Source: Holophagales bacterium (GTDB taxonomy: Bacteria; Acidobacteriota; Thermoanaerobaculia; Multivoradales; Multivoraceae). Taken from it: DNA of 64,000 nucleotides. This document shows, one piece after another, positions 56,929-64,000 of the stretch (its first letter is position 1; every line of letters starts with the position of its first letter). The notes below the pieces were generated by a model. That model was not told the origin of the DNA. It saw nothing but the letters and a program-made list of their open reading frames with translations, and searched no databases. The stretch spans positions 26,565 to 90,564 of the forward strand of contig VYDI01000029.1 in assembly GCA_009843505.1 (NCBI GenBank), in the 5' to 3' direction. Both the position numbers and the translations under genes were made by a program.

Positions 56929-59453
56929 CGTCCCAGACGTTCACCGCTGAGGGCACCGTCGACGTCGGCCTCCGGATCATCACGTTCAACGGGCTTCGGA
57001 TCAACTTGGCGTCTGGCCTGGTGCAGGGCGGCGGTGCCGCGGTTCTCGAGCTGTTGAGGATCGCCAGCACGACCGGGGAAGTGGAGACAGCAGACGACGC
57101 GGACCTGACCGCGGCTTGGGAGAGAAGCGCGGTGGCGATCACGCTCGCGTTGGGCGAGCACAGCGCGACCGTTTTCGGCCCGAACCACCCGGGCTCGTTC
57201 CGGGACGACTCCGCGCCCTATCTGTGGCTTCATGGCTCGAGCTCCGCGGTGATCGCGCTGGTGATCGCCGCGGGCGCCGGCACGCACACGTTCACGATCA
57301 CGCTCGACGACGGCGTTACCGGCACGACGGTGACGGCGAACGCCGGCGCCGACAAGTCGGTGGCGTCGGGCGGCACGGTTCGGCTGGACGGTTCGGCGAC
57401 GGTGCAGAACGCCGAGGGCGCTACGACCTACGCCTGGCGCCGTGTGAGCGGCAGCGGCGGCTCTCTGGACGACGCGACGGCTCAGCGGCCGACGTTCACG
57501 GCTCCGGCGCTCGCGCGAGGCGCTGCGGACCGGCCGATCGTCTTCGAGCTGGTGGCCACGAACAACGATGTCTCGTCGGCCGGCGACCAGGTCACCATCA
57601 CGGTGACGGCGCCGGCGCTGGCGGCGCCGGTACTGAGCGGCACGTCGGGCGACGCCAGCGCGAGGCTGACCTGGACGGCTGTGACGGGCGCCACGGGCTA
57701 CCAGCGGCGGCACAAGCGGACGTCATCGTCGAGCTGGGGTTCGTGGGCCTCGGCGGGGAGCAATCGCGTCCAGACGTACGGCTCGCTGGTGAATGGTGTC
57801 TCCTACGACTTCCAGGTGCGGGCGACATCGGCGGCGCAGCAGGGGCCGCCGTCAAACACGTTGACGCTCACGCCGGAGGAGGCTGTCCCGGACACGCCCG
57901 CAGCGCCCGACGTGGACGTCGTTTACGACGACGTCACGGTCTCGTGGACGGAGGTGGCGAGAGACAGCGGCGGGTACGACATCCAGAGGCGGACGGGGGC
58001 GAGCGGCGCGTGGGCGACCATCGCCTCCGACGTGGACGGCTCGAGCTACGTCGACCGCAATCGCCCGCCGGGAACGTACTACTACAGGATTCGCGCCGGC
58101 AACGGCGGCGGGAATTCCGGCTACTCCGTCGCCAGCGACGCCGCTGTGGCAACGGCTCCGCCCCCGACGACGGTCGTAGCCGACGCCGGGTCGGACAAGA
58201 CGGTGGCCTCAGGCGGCACGGTCCGGCTGGACGGTTCGGCGACGGTAGCGAACGGCGAGGGCGCGACGACCTACGCCTGGCGCCGTGTGAGCGGGTCAGG
58301 CGGCGTGCTCAACGAGACGGACCCGCAAAGGCCGACGTACCACGCACCGACACTCCAGCCGGGCTCGGACGACCTGACGATTGTCTACGAGCTCAAGGCC
58401 ACGAACAACGGCGTGACTTCGGCCGGCGACCGCGTCACGATCACGGTGACGGCGCCTCCTCCGCCGACGACGGTGGTGGCCGACGCCGGCGCGGACAAGA
58501 CGGTGGGAAGCCGCGGCACGGTCCGGCTGGACGGTTCGGCGACGGTGCAGAACGCGCAGGGCGCGACGACGTGGGCCTGGCGGCGGGTGAGCGGCAGTGG
58601 CGGTTCTCTGGACGACTCGACGGCCCAGCGGCCGACATTCACGGCGCCGGCGCTCGAAGCTGGCGGCGCGAACCGCGCGATCGTTTTCGAGCTGGTGGCC
58701 ACGAACAACGGCGTCTCCTCCGCCGGCGATCGGGTGACGGTCACGGTCCAGGCGCCCAGGTCGTTGGCCAGCGCAGCGGATGCCGGTGCGATCGTGGACC
58801 TGTTCAAGGTGACGCTCGAGGACGGAAGCGTGGAGCGGTACACGACGGGTCCGGTCGACGGCGGCTCGGTGCGTTACGGCGGCCAGACGTACGCTCCTTT
58901 GCCGATCACGCTCGACGGTGCGCGCTTCGTTTCCACCGGCGCTGCAGGCCGTCCGACGCTGCGGGTCTCGAACCTGGGGACGGCGACGGAGCCGAGGGAC
59001 TGGCACGGGGCGACGATCGAGCGGACGCGGACGCTGGCCCGCTATCTGGACGGCGCCGCGGAGGCGGACAGCGATCGCCACTTCGCGGTGGAGTCGTGGG
59101 TGGTGGACCGTCTGGCGTCGCAGCGCCGCGACGAGGTGGTCTGGCAGCTGTCGTCGCCGCTGGACCTCGAGATCGCGATGATTCCGGGGCGCCAGGTCTT
59201 GCGCGACGTCTGCGGCTGGGCGTACCGCCGGCGCGTGGGCGGCCAGTGGGTGAACCCGCCGGCCGAGACGGGCTGCCCGTACCGCGGCACCAGGCCGGAC
59301 GGCGGGCCGTTCTGGGACGCGGAGGACGAGTCGACCAACGATCCGGCGAAGGACAAGTGCAGCCTGCGGCTGTCGGGCTGCCAGCTGCGGTTCGGAGAGA
59401 ACGGGGAACTGCCGTTCGGCGGCTTCGCCGGCGTGGCCAGGTACAGGCGGTGA
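56925..59453 (+). CDS. Minor tail protein L-like with N-terminal PKD/FN3-type domains
   Basis: An 842-residue tip protein. The N-terminus (about residues 1-135) is a beta domain. Three related PKD/REJ-like repeats ('AGADKSVASGGTVRLDGSATV', then 'TYAWRRVSGSGG', 'FELVATNN.VSSAGD') lie at about 57334-57613, 58180-58456 and 58480-58757. Two fibronectin-III-like domains ('PAAPDVDVVYDDVTVSW', 'YYYRIRAGNGG') sit between the first and second. The C-terminal part from about 58790 is gpL: 'VDLFKVTLEDGSVERYTTGPV', 'IPGRQVLRDVCGWAYRRRVGG' and four Cys residues for an iron-sulfur cluster. Lambda gpL is only about 230 residues, so about 600 residues are added in front. Confidence 0.82.
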   Translation: MTSQTFTAEGTVDVGLRIITFNGLRINLASGLVQGGGAAVLELLRIASTTGEVETADDADLTAAWERSAVAITLALGEHSATVFGPNHPGSFRDDSAPYLWLHGSSSAVIALVIAAGAGTHTFTITLDDGVTGTTVTANAGADKSVASGGTVRLDGSATVQNAEGATTYAWRRVSGSGGSLDDATAQRPTFTAPALARGAADRPIVFELVATNNDVSSAGDQVTITVTAPALAAPVLSGTSGDASARLTWTAVTGATGYQRRHKRTSSSSWGSWASAGSNRVQTYGSLVNGVSYDFQVRATSAAQQGPPSNTLTLTPEEAVPDTPAAPDVDVVYDDVTVSWTEVARDSGGYDIQRRTGASGAWATIASDVDGSSYVDRNRPPGTYYYRIRAGNGGGNSGYSVASDAAVATAPPPTTVVADAGSDKTVASGGTVRLDGSATVANGEGATTYAWRRVSGSGGVLNETDPQRPTYHAPTLQPGSDDLTIVYELKATNNGVTSAGDRVTITVTAPPPPTTVVADAGADKTVGSRGTVRLDGSATVQNAQGATTWAWRRVSGSGGSLDDSTAQRPTFTAPALEAGGANRAIVFELVATNNGVSSAGDRVTVTVQAPRSLASAADAGAIVDLFKVTLEDGSVERYTTGPVDGGSVRYGGQTYAPLPITLDGARFVSTGAAGRPTLRVSNLGTATEPRDWHGATIERTRTLARYLDGAAEADSDRHFAVESWVVDRLASQRRDEVVWQLSSPLDLEIAMIPGRQVLRDVCGWAYRRRVGGQWVNPPAETGCPYRGTRPDGGPFWDAEDESTNDPAKDKCSLRLSGCQLRFGENGELPFGGFAGVARYRR
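57334..58757. repeat. Three PKD-like coding repeats in the L-like tail gene
   Basis: Three copies of about 280 bases (57334-57613, 58180-58456, 58480-58757) share blocks such as GGCACGGTCCGGCTGGACGG. The second and third are adjacent, the first is separated by the two FN3-like domains. High DNA identity suggests recent duplication or ongoing recombination. Confidence 0.75.
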
Positions 59454-60133
59454 TGCGGCTCCACCCGCGGGCGCTGGCGGCGCTGAACGAGCACCTCGAA
59501 CGGGAGTGGCCGCGCGAGGCGGGCGGCGTCATCCGGTGCGGCGGCTTTTTCCCGCTCGAGAACCTGCATCCCGATCCGGAGCGGCACTGGGAGTTCGAGA
59601 CCGAGGACATCGACAGCGTCGAGGCGGTGATTCACTCGCACCCGGACGGCTGCGAGTTCCCGTCACGGGCCGACATGGAGTCCCAGATCGCGCTCGGTCT
59701 GCCTCACGGCATCGTCCCGGTGACGGACGTCGGCGCCGCGCTCCCGTTCTTCTGGCCGGACACCGGCCGTCCGTACCTCGGCCGGCCGTACCGCCACGGT
59801 GTGACGGACTGCCTGCAGCTGCTCCGAGACTGGCTGAGGCGCGAGCGCGGGATCGAGGTGCCGCCGTTCGCCTACGGCTGGCAGGAGGAGGCCGACCTGT
59901 TCAGTGACGGCATCCGGGATCTTGGCTGGGAGCGCGTCGATCCGACTGCTGCCGTCGCCGGCGACGTCGTGCTGCTGGGTCGCGGCCGCGCGACGCATTG
60001 CGGTGTGCTGCTCGAGGATGGGCAGGTGCTCCACCATCCGGGGGCGAAGCCTTACGATCCGACGTGCCTGTCCAGGCGCACGCCGGCGGCCCGGCTGTCG
60101 CGGCTGGTGACCGGCGTGGTAAGGCCGCGGTGA
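59453..60133 (+). CDS. Tail protein K-like, JAMM and NlpC/P60 domains
   Basis: The 226-residue product has the lambda gpK design. N-terminal JAMM: 'EAGGVIR' (Glu), 'AVIHSHPDGCEFPSRAD' (His-x-His, Ser, Asp). C-terminal NlpC/P60: 'VTDCLQLLRDWL' (Cys nucleophile) and 'ATHCGVLLEDGQVLHH' (His). It probably cuts peptidoglycan or processes the tip during infection. The ATG overlaps the L stop (TGATG). Confidence 0.85.
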   Translation: MRLHPRALAALNEHLEREWPREAGGVIRCGGFFPLENLHPDPERHWEFETEDIDSVEAVIHSHPDGCEFPSRADMESQIALGLPHGIVPVTDVGAALPFFWPDTGRPYLGRPYRHGVTDCLQLLRDWLRRERGIEVPPFAYGWQEEADLFSDGIRDLGWERVDPTAAVAGDVVLLGRGRATHCGVLLEDGQVLHHPGAKPYDPTCLSRRTPAARLSRLVTGVVRPR

Positions 60134-63100
60134 TCACTCTCCGTCTGCAGGGCTCGCTGGCGGCCTGCGTGCGGCCGCGCCTGTCGGATGCCGACCTTCG
60201 CCGGTCGAGCGAGGGCGAGGCGGTTCTCGATCTCGACGCGCGTTCGGTGATCGAGGCGTTGCGGCTTCTGGCGCCTCAGGTCCCGAACCTCGAGTGGACG
60301 CTGAAGATGGGCTCGTTCCGGATAACGGCCGACGGCAAGCCGATGTCGGCCGAGGAGCTGGACGTGAGCCTGCCCGACCGGACCTACGTGTCGGTGGCTC
60401 CGGCGCTGGCCGGCTCCGGTCCGGCGATTCCGGTCTGGGGAAAGGTGCTGCTCTACATCGCCGGCGCCGTGGCGGTGGGCGAGTACATCGCCAGCCAGAT
60501 TCCGTCGATCCCGGACCTGGACCACCTCGAGCACGGCGAGCGGCGGACGCTGTTCTCGGGTCCGGTGAACAGCAACGCCCAGGGCGGCGCGGTGCCGCTG
60601 ATCTACGGCCGCACGCGGGTGGGCTCGGTGGTGGTGTCCGGAGGCATCACCCAGGAGCGTCCGACGGGCGGCGACTACGCCGATCCGCCGGCGATGCGCC
60701 TCGGCGGCGATCGTCCTCCGGGATTCGACCGCGCGCGGCTCGACCGTGGCCGCGACGCCCTGCGGCCGAACATCTCCACCGACGCCGGCGACGCTTCGGA
60801 GGAGCGTTCCGTCATGCGGGTGATCGACCTGCTGGGCGAGGGCGAGATCGAGGGCCTGGTGGACGGTCTGAAGTCGGTGTACATCGACGACATCGCGGTG
60901 CAGGACGAGGACGGCGACACGAACCTCGAGGGCGTGTCGATCCAGGAGCGGAAGGGGCTGCCGCACGGCGCCGCCGGCCAGGCGGCGCTGACGGGGTTCG
61001 ATGCGACGTCGACGGACCTCGGCCGGCGGCGCACGGAGCTGGTGGCGAACACGCCGGTCGACCAGAACGTGCCGCAGGGCTACGACGCGGTGCGCGTGAC
61101 GCTGTACTTCCCTCGGCTGCTCGAGTACGACGAGAACGGCAACGAGATCGCCACGGAGGTGCGGTTCCGGATCCAGTCCCGGCCCGGCGCGAGCGGGAAC
61201 TGGACCACCGTGCTGACCCAGACGATGCGGGACCGCTCGCTCGACGATCAGGAAGCCTCGTGGCGGGTCGAGCGGCCGGACTCGGTCGGCGCGTCGGGCA
61301 CCTGGCAGGTGCGGGTGGAGCGGCTGTCGCCGGCGGCCACGTCGACGAAGGTGCACAACGACGTCCATCTCCAGCGGGTGTCCGGACTGCGGGACGTGAA
61401 GCAGACGTACCCGCACAGCGCGCTGGTCGGCGTCACGATCGAGGCGGACCGGGTGGAGGTCAACCCCACGCGGCGGCAGTACGAGGTGCGCGGCCGGAAG
61501 GTGCTGACGCCTCCGAACTCCGTGTGGAACCCGAACCGGGCGACGTCGACGCACGCTGCGGCGTACGGCGGCGGCCTCTGGGACGGTTCGGGGATGGTGC
61601 GGCGCTTCACCGACAACCCGGCGTGGATCGCCTACGACCTGCTGACGGACCCACGGGCCGGCCTCGGCGACGTGCCGGGGATGGTCGCGGCCGCGCGCCA
61701 GGCGCGGGCGTACTTCCTGGCGCTGTCGAGGCGATGCGACGAGCTGGTGCCGGCGCCGAACAGCGCGACGGAGATGGAGCCGCGGTGGCGGTTCAACGGC
61801 GTGATCCAGAAGCGCGAGCAGGCCCGGAAGGTGGTCGACTGGGTGCTGTCGGCCTGCCGTGCCGGCGCGCTGTGGAGCGAGGGCGCCATCGACCTGACGA
61901 TCGACGGCGAGAGCGACGTCGCCGCGTCGATCGGCAACGCGAACGTGATCGACGGGGAGTTCGACTATCAGGGCCTGCGGTCGCAGGAGCGTTACTCGGC
62001 GGTCGCGGTGACGTGGCAGGACCCCGTCGACGGCTACCAGTCCGGTGTGGAGCTCGTGGTGGACCACGGCCTGGTGGCGAAGTACGGATTCCGGCAGAAG
62101 AACGTCGCCGCGATCGGTTGCACGTCCCGAGGTCAGGCGCACCGGGTGGGTCTGCTGATCCTGAACGAGCAGGAGAACGAGTCGGAGACGGCGCGTTTCG
62201 GGATGGCGCTCGAGGGGATGGACCTGCGGCCCGGGGATCGCATCCGGATCGCGGACCGGCACCGTTTCGGGGTGCGGGCGGCCTTCCGGGTGAAGAGCGT
62301 GGACACGTCGACGGCGGGCCAGGAGACGATCACGCTGGACGATGACGCTCCACGGCTGATTGGCGGCGGCCGGATCGTGTGGGGCGAGAACGGCGAGGCG
62401 GCGGTGGTCCGGGCCCAGGTGGGCCGGGACGACCTGCTGCGCACGACGGACGTGCCGACCGGGCTGATGCCGGGCGACCTGGTGGTGAACAAGGCCAGCG
62501 TCATCGACTGGATCGTGACGCGGCTGTCGGAGCGCGACGAGCTCGAGGTGAACGTCGAGGCCCGGCGGCACGACGCGCAGAAGTACACGGCCGTGGAGGA
62601 GCGGCGGGAGCTGGCGCCGCCCTTGGTCGACCCGTACGCGGCGATCCTGGCGCCGACGGCCGTGACGGTGCGTGAGACGACGTACATGGACGGGAACCAG
62701 GTCCGGAGCCAGCTCGAGATCGCGGTCCGCGGCGGCGACGACACGCGGATCGACCGCGTGGAGTACTGGATCCAGCGCCCGACGCGGTCGGCGACGCCGG
62801 AGGAGATCGCGGCGGGTGACCCGTCGGCGCTGCCTCGAGGTCCGTGGGAGCCGCTGCGGATCACGGACGCCCGCAGCATCGTGGAGAAGAACGTCGCGCT
62901 CGGCGGCTACCGGCTGCGAGCTCGGTTCATTGGCCGGCGCCGTCGATCAGACTGGACGATGAGCGCGGAGCTCGTGGCCGACGGCAAGACCGATCCCTTG
63001 GCGGCGCCGGCGGGGCTTGAAGCAGCTGCCGCCGCGGGCGGCTATTGGGTGAAGTGGACGGCGGTGACGGAGCCAGACTACTGGTACACCGAGATCTACG

Positions 63101-64000
63101 ATCGGGAGGGCGATCCCGGGCCGGCGGAGGCGGACGTGGATCTGTCGGAGGCCGGCTGGACGTTTCGCGGGCGGATCTCGGGGACGGCCTTCCGGCGGGT
63201 CGGCACCACGACGACGGACAACCTGCGCGTCGCGGTGCGCCACGTGGACACGTCGCGTCTGCGGACGGTGGCGCGCGAGGTGGGCGTCACGCCGGCGACG
63301 CTGGCGGCGAACGACGGCGTCGGCTTCGAGTGGCAGGGAACCTGGTCGGCCTCGCATGGCACCTACCGGACGGTCGACGATGATCACGCGGTTCGGGACG
63401 TGGTCGCTTACGACGGGCGGACGTGGATCTGCGTGCAGACGCACGCCTCGGCGGCGGACAAGGCTCCGCCGGCGGGCGATTCCGACGCGACGAGCAACAC
63501 CTGGTGGGAGCTGCTCGCGAACCACGGCGATCCCGGAGAGGACGGGGACTCGTTCATGTGGCGAGGCGCCTGGACGTCGGGCGTGGAGTACGAGCTGCGG
63601 GACTGCGTGTCGAGCGACCACCGGAGCTGGATCTGCGTGCTGGGGCACACCTCGAGCTCGGCGAACCAGCCGACCGAGGACAACGGCGGGATCATCAACG
63701 GCACCCGCCACTGGGACCTGCTCGCCGACCGCGGCGACATCGGCCCGGAGGCGAACGACGGCGTGGGGTTCGAGTGGCAGGGAGGCTGGTCGGCCTCGCA
63801 CGGCACCTACCGGACAGTCGACGACGACAACATGGTGCGGGACGTGGTGAGCCACGAGGGGCGGACGTGGATCTGCCGGTCAACGCACGAGGCGGCGGCG
63901 AACAGGGCTCCGCCCGGGACGGACTCCGACGCGACGAGCAACACGTGGTGGGAGCTGCTCGCGAACCACGGCGATCCGGGCGTGGACGGGGACTCGTTCA
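60130..64000 (+). CDS. I-J fusion tail tip protein (host specificity), cut by window edge
   Basis: A single open frame from the GTG at 60130 (GTGA overlap) runs without a stop to the window end, at least 1290 codons. The first 190 residues match gpI: a beta-grasp start, then 'GPVNSNAQGGAVPLIYGRTRVGS' in pieces and one membrane-like segment. From about residue 228 the J module starts: 'VMRVIDLLGEGEIEGLVDGLKSVYIDDI' in parts, 'ASWRVERPDSVGASGTWQVRVERLSP' and 'WIAYDLLTDPRAGLGDV'. The C-terminal part carries FN3-like and carbohydrate-binding-module-like Trp repeats. It reads into the right edge, so the host-binding end is missing. Confidence 0.85.
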   Translation, partial: MITLRLQGSLAACVRPRLSDADLRRSSEGEAVLDLDARSVIEALRLLAPQVPNLEWTLKMGSFRITADGKPMSAEELDVSLPDRTYVSVAPALAGSGPAIPVWGKVLLYIAGAVAVGEYIASQIPSIPDLDHLEHGERRTLFSGPVNSNAQGGAVPLIYGRTRVGSVVVSGGITQERPTGGDYADPPAMRLGGDRPPGFDRARLDRGRDALRPNISTDAGDASEERSVMRVIDLLGEGEIEGLVDGLKSVYIDDIAVQDEDGDTNLEGVSIQERKGLPHGAAGQAALTGFDATSTDLGRRRTELVANTPVDQNVPQGYDAVRVTLYFPRLLEYDENGNEIATEVRFRIQSRPGASGNWTTVLTQTMRDRSLDDQEASWRVERPDSVGASGTWQVRVERLSPAATSTKVHNDVHLQRVSGLRDVKQTYPHSALVGVTIEADRVEVNPTRRQYEVRGRKVLTPPNSVWNPNRATSTHAAAYGGGLWDGSGMVRRFTDNPAWIAYDLLTDPRAGLGDVPGMVAAARQARAYFLALSRRCDELVPAPNSATEMEPRWRFNGVIQKREQARKVVDWVLSACRAGALWSEGAIDLTIDGESDVAASIGNANVIDGEFDYQGLRSQERYSAVAVTWQDPVDGYQSGVELVVDHGLVAKYGFRQKNVAAIGCTSRGQAHRVGLLILNEQENESETARFGMALEGMDLRPGDRIRIADRHRFGVRAAFRVKSVDTSTAGQETITLDDDAPRLIGGGRIVWGENGEAAVVRAQVGRDDLLRTTDVPTGLMPGDLVVNKASVIDWIVTRLSERDELEVNVEARRHDAQKYTAVEERRELAPPLVDPYAAILAPTAVTVRETTYMDGNQVRSQLEIAVRGGDDTRIDRVEYWIQRPTRSATPEEIAAGDPSALPRGPWEPLRITDARSIVEKNVALGGYRLRARFIGRRRRSDWTMSAELVADGKTDPLAAPAGLEAAAAAGGYWVKWTAVTEPDYWYTEIYDREGDPGPAEADVDLSEAGWTFRGRISGTAFRRVGTTTTDNLRVAVRHVDTSRLRTVAREVGVTPATLAANDGVGFEWQGTWSASHGTYRTVDDDHAVRDVVAYDGRTWICVQTHASAADKAPPAGDSDATSNTWWELLANHGDPGEDGDSFMWRGAWTSGVEYELRDCVSSDHRSWICVLGHTSSSANQPTEDNGGIINGTRHWDLLADRGDIGPEANDGVGFEWQGGWSASHGTYRTVDDDNMVRDVVSHEGRTWICRSTHEAAANRAPPGTDSDATSNTWWELLANHGDPGVDGDSF
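63310..64000. repeat. 444-bp period repeats in the J-like gene
   Basis: A unit beginning at 63310 (NDGVGFEWQG) recurs at 63754 with high DNA identity, through 'TYRTVDDD', 'WICxxTH' and 'SNTWWELLANHGDPG'. Within each unit a second, weaker Trp-rich module is present (63550-63740), so the structure is nested. Each module looks like a CBM5/12-type chitin or glycan-binding domain. The second copy is cut by the window end. Confidence 0.8.

Larger units (their letters stand above)
17276..64000. mobile_element. Mu-type transposable prophage (incomplete at the right)
   Basis: The element contains a MuA-like DDE transposase, a MuB-like ATPase, Gam-like, gp16-like, Mor-like, DUF2730, DUF3486, gp28-type terminase, gp29-type portal, gpF, gpG and Mu-I-protease genes. 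These are combined with a long flexible siphovirus tail module of lambda type, as in Pseudomonas phages B3 and D3112. One terminus is at 17276 inside a host symporter gene. The other terminus lies beyond 64000, because the J-like tail gene is still open. The element is already over 46 kb, larger than Mu or B3. All core genes appear intact apart from the frame problems noted for the portal, repressor and one HTH gene. Confidence 0.93.

Noticed and set aside
57334..58757. Repeats that might be a CRISPR array
   Set aside because: The repeats are about 280 bases, in frame, and encode PKD-like domains. There is no short repeat-spacer structure anywhere in the window.
57116..60133. Long plus frame over the L-like gene upstream of the K-like gene
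   Set aside because: Only its last 226 codons (from 59453) look like protein; the rest is out of frame with the L-like gene and is Arg/Gly-rich.
60052..62571. Minus-strand open frame of 839 codons over the I-J gene
   Set aside because: The plus-strand frame has gpI and gpJ motifs; the minus frame is His/Arg/Pro-rich shadow.
1..64000. tRNA or rRNA genes
   Set aside because: I saw no cloverleaf-type or rRNA-like conserved sequence while reading; a dedicated search was not possible.

Overview
This GC-rich window is a piece of bacterial chromosome (positions 1 to 17275) followed by a long, incomplete transposable (Mu-type) prophage that runs from 17276 off the right edge.

Host part, 1-17275. 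It holds, in order: the N-terminal half of an S9/DPP-IV-type peptidase, an exported protein of unknown role, a sodium:solute symporter, a RutE-type malonic semialdehyde reductase, a TrkH potassium transporter subunit, an exported PQQ-type dehydrogenase, a lipoprotein, a malonyl-CoA synthetase-like ligase with an SDR oxidoreductase, two exported proteins (one DUF3604), an exported DJ-1/PfpI protein and the C-terminal half of a dicarboxylate/cation symporter. Strong codon bias toward G/C and this gene mix (exported S9 peptidases, PQQ enzymes, DUF3604) fit an Acidobacteriota-like or similar environmental Gram-negative bacterium. That placement is an inference; there is no rRNA or marker gene here.

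Prophage part, 17276-64000. The symporter gene stops exactly where a TG-started phage terminus begins, with two copies of a transposase-site-like 13-mer and four 10-bp tandem repeats. The phage has two divergent operons that meet in a 60-bp control region at about 44.22-44.28 kb. The leftward operon (44.2 to 17.4 kb) is chained almost throughout by 4-base start/stop overlaps. It carries early regulators, a DNA methyltransferase, a Gam-like protein, MuA- and MuB-like transposition proteins, a gp16 homologue, a Mor-like activator, an M15 endolysin, terminase subunits, portal, an accessory cassette, gpF- and gpG-like head genes, and tail-fibre-like genes at the end. The accessory cassette between portal and gpF is the most novel part: a Zn-ribbon protein, an Acb2/Tad1-type cyclic-nucleotide sponge domain fused to a lectin-like C-terminal domain, a DUF2235 hydrolase and two Dam-type methyltransferases. 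A PAPS-reductase-like protein sits between gpF and gpG.

The rightward operon starts with a repressor-like gene, a small RHH-like gene, a membrane protein and an alkaline-phosphatase/sulfatase-superfamily lipoprotein (a likely lysogenic-conversion cargo). It continues with Mu-like head genes (protease/scaffold, decoration, capsid) and a lambda-like siphovirus tail: tube, frameshifted assembly chaperones, tape measure, and M-, L-, K- and I/J-like tip proteins. An exported staphylococcal-type nuclease sits among the tail genes. The J-like gene is cut by the window edge, so the right end of the prophage is not seen.

Possible sequence-level breaks worth checking are a one-base frame break in the portal gene, a C10 tract at the 5' end of a small HTH gene, and an over-long repressor reading frame. 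No tRNA, rRNA, CRISPR array or reverse transcriptase was found. No gene-free stretch exceeds 300 bases.
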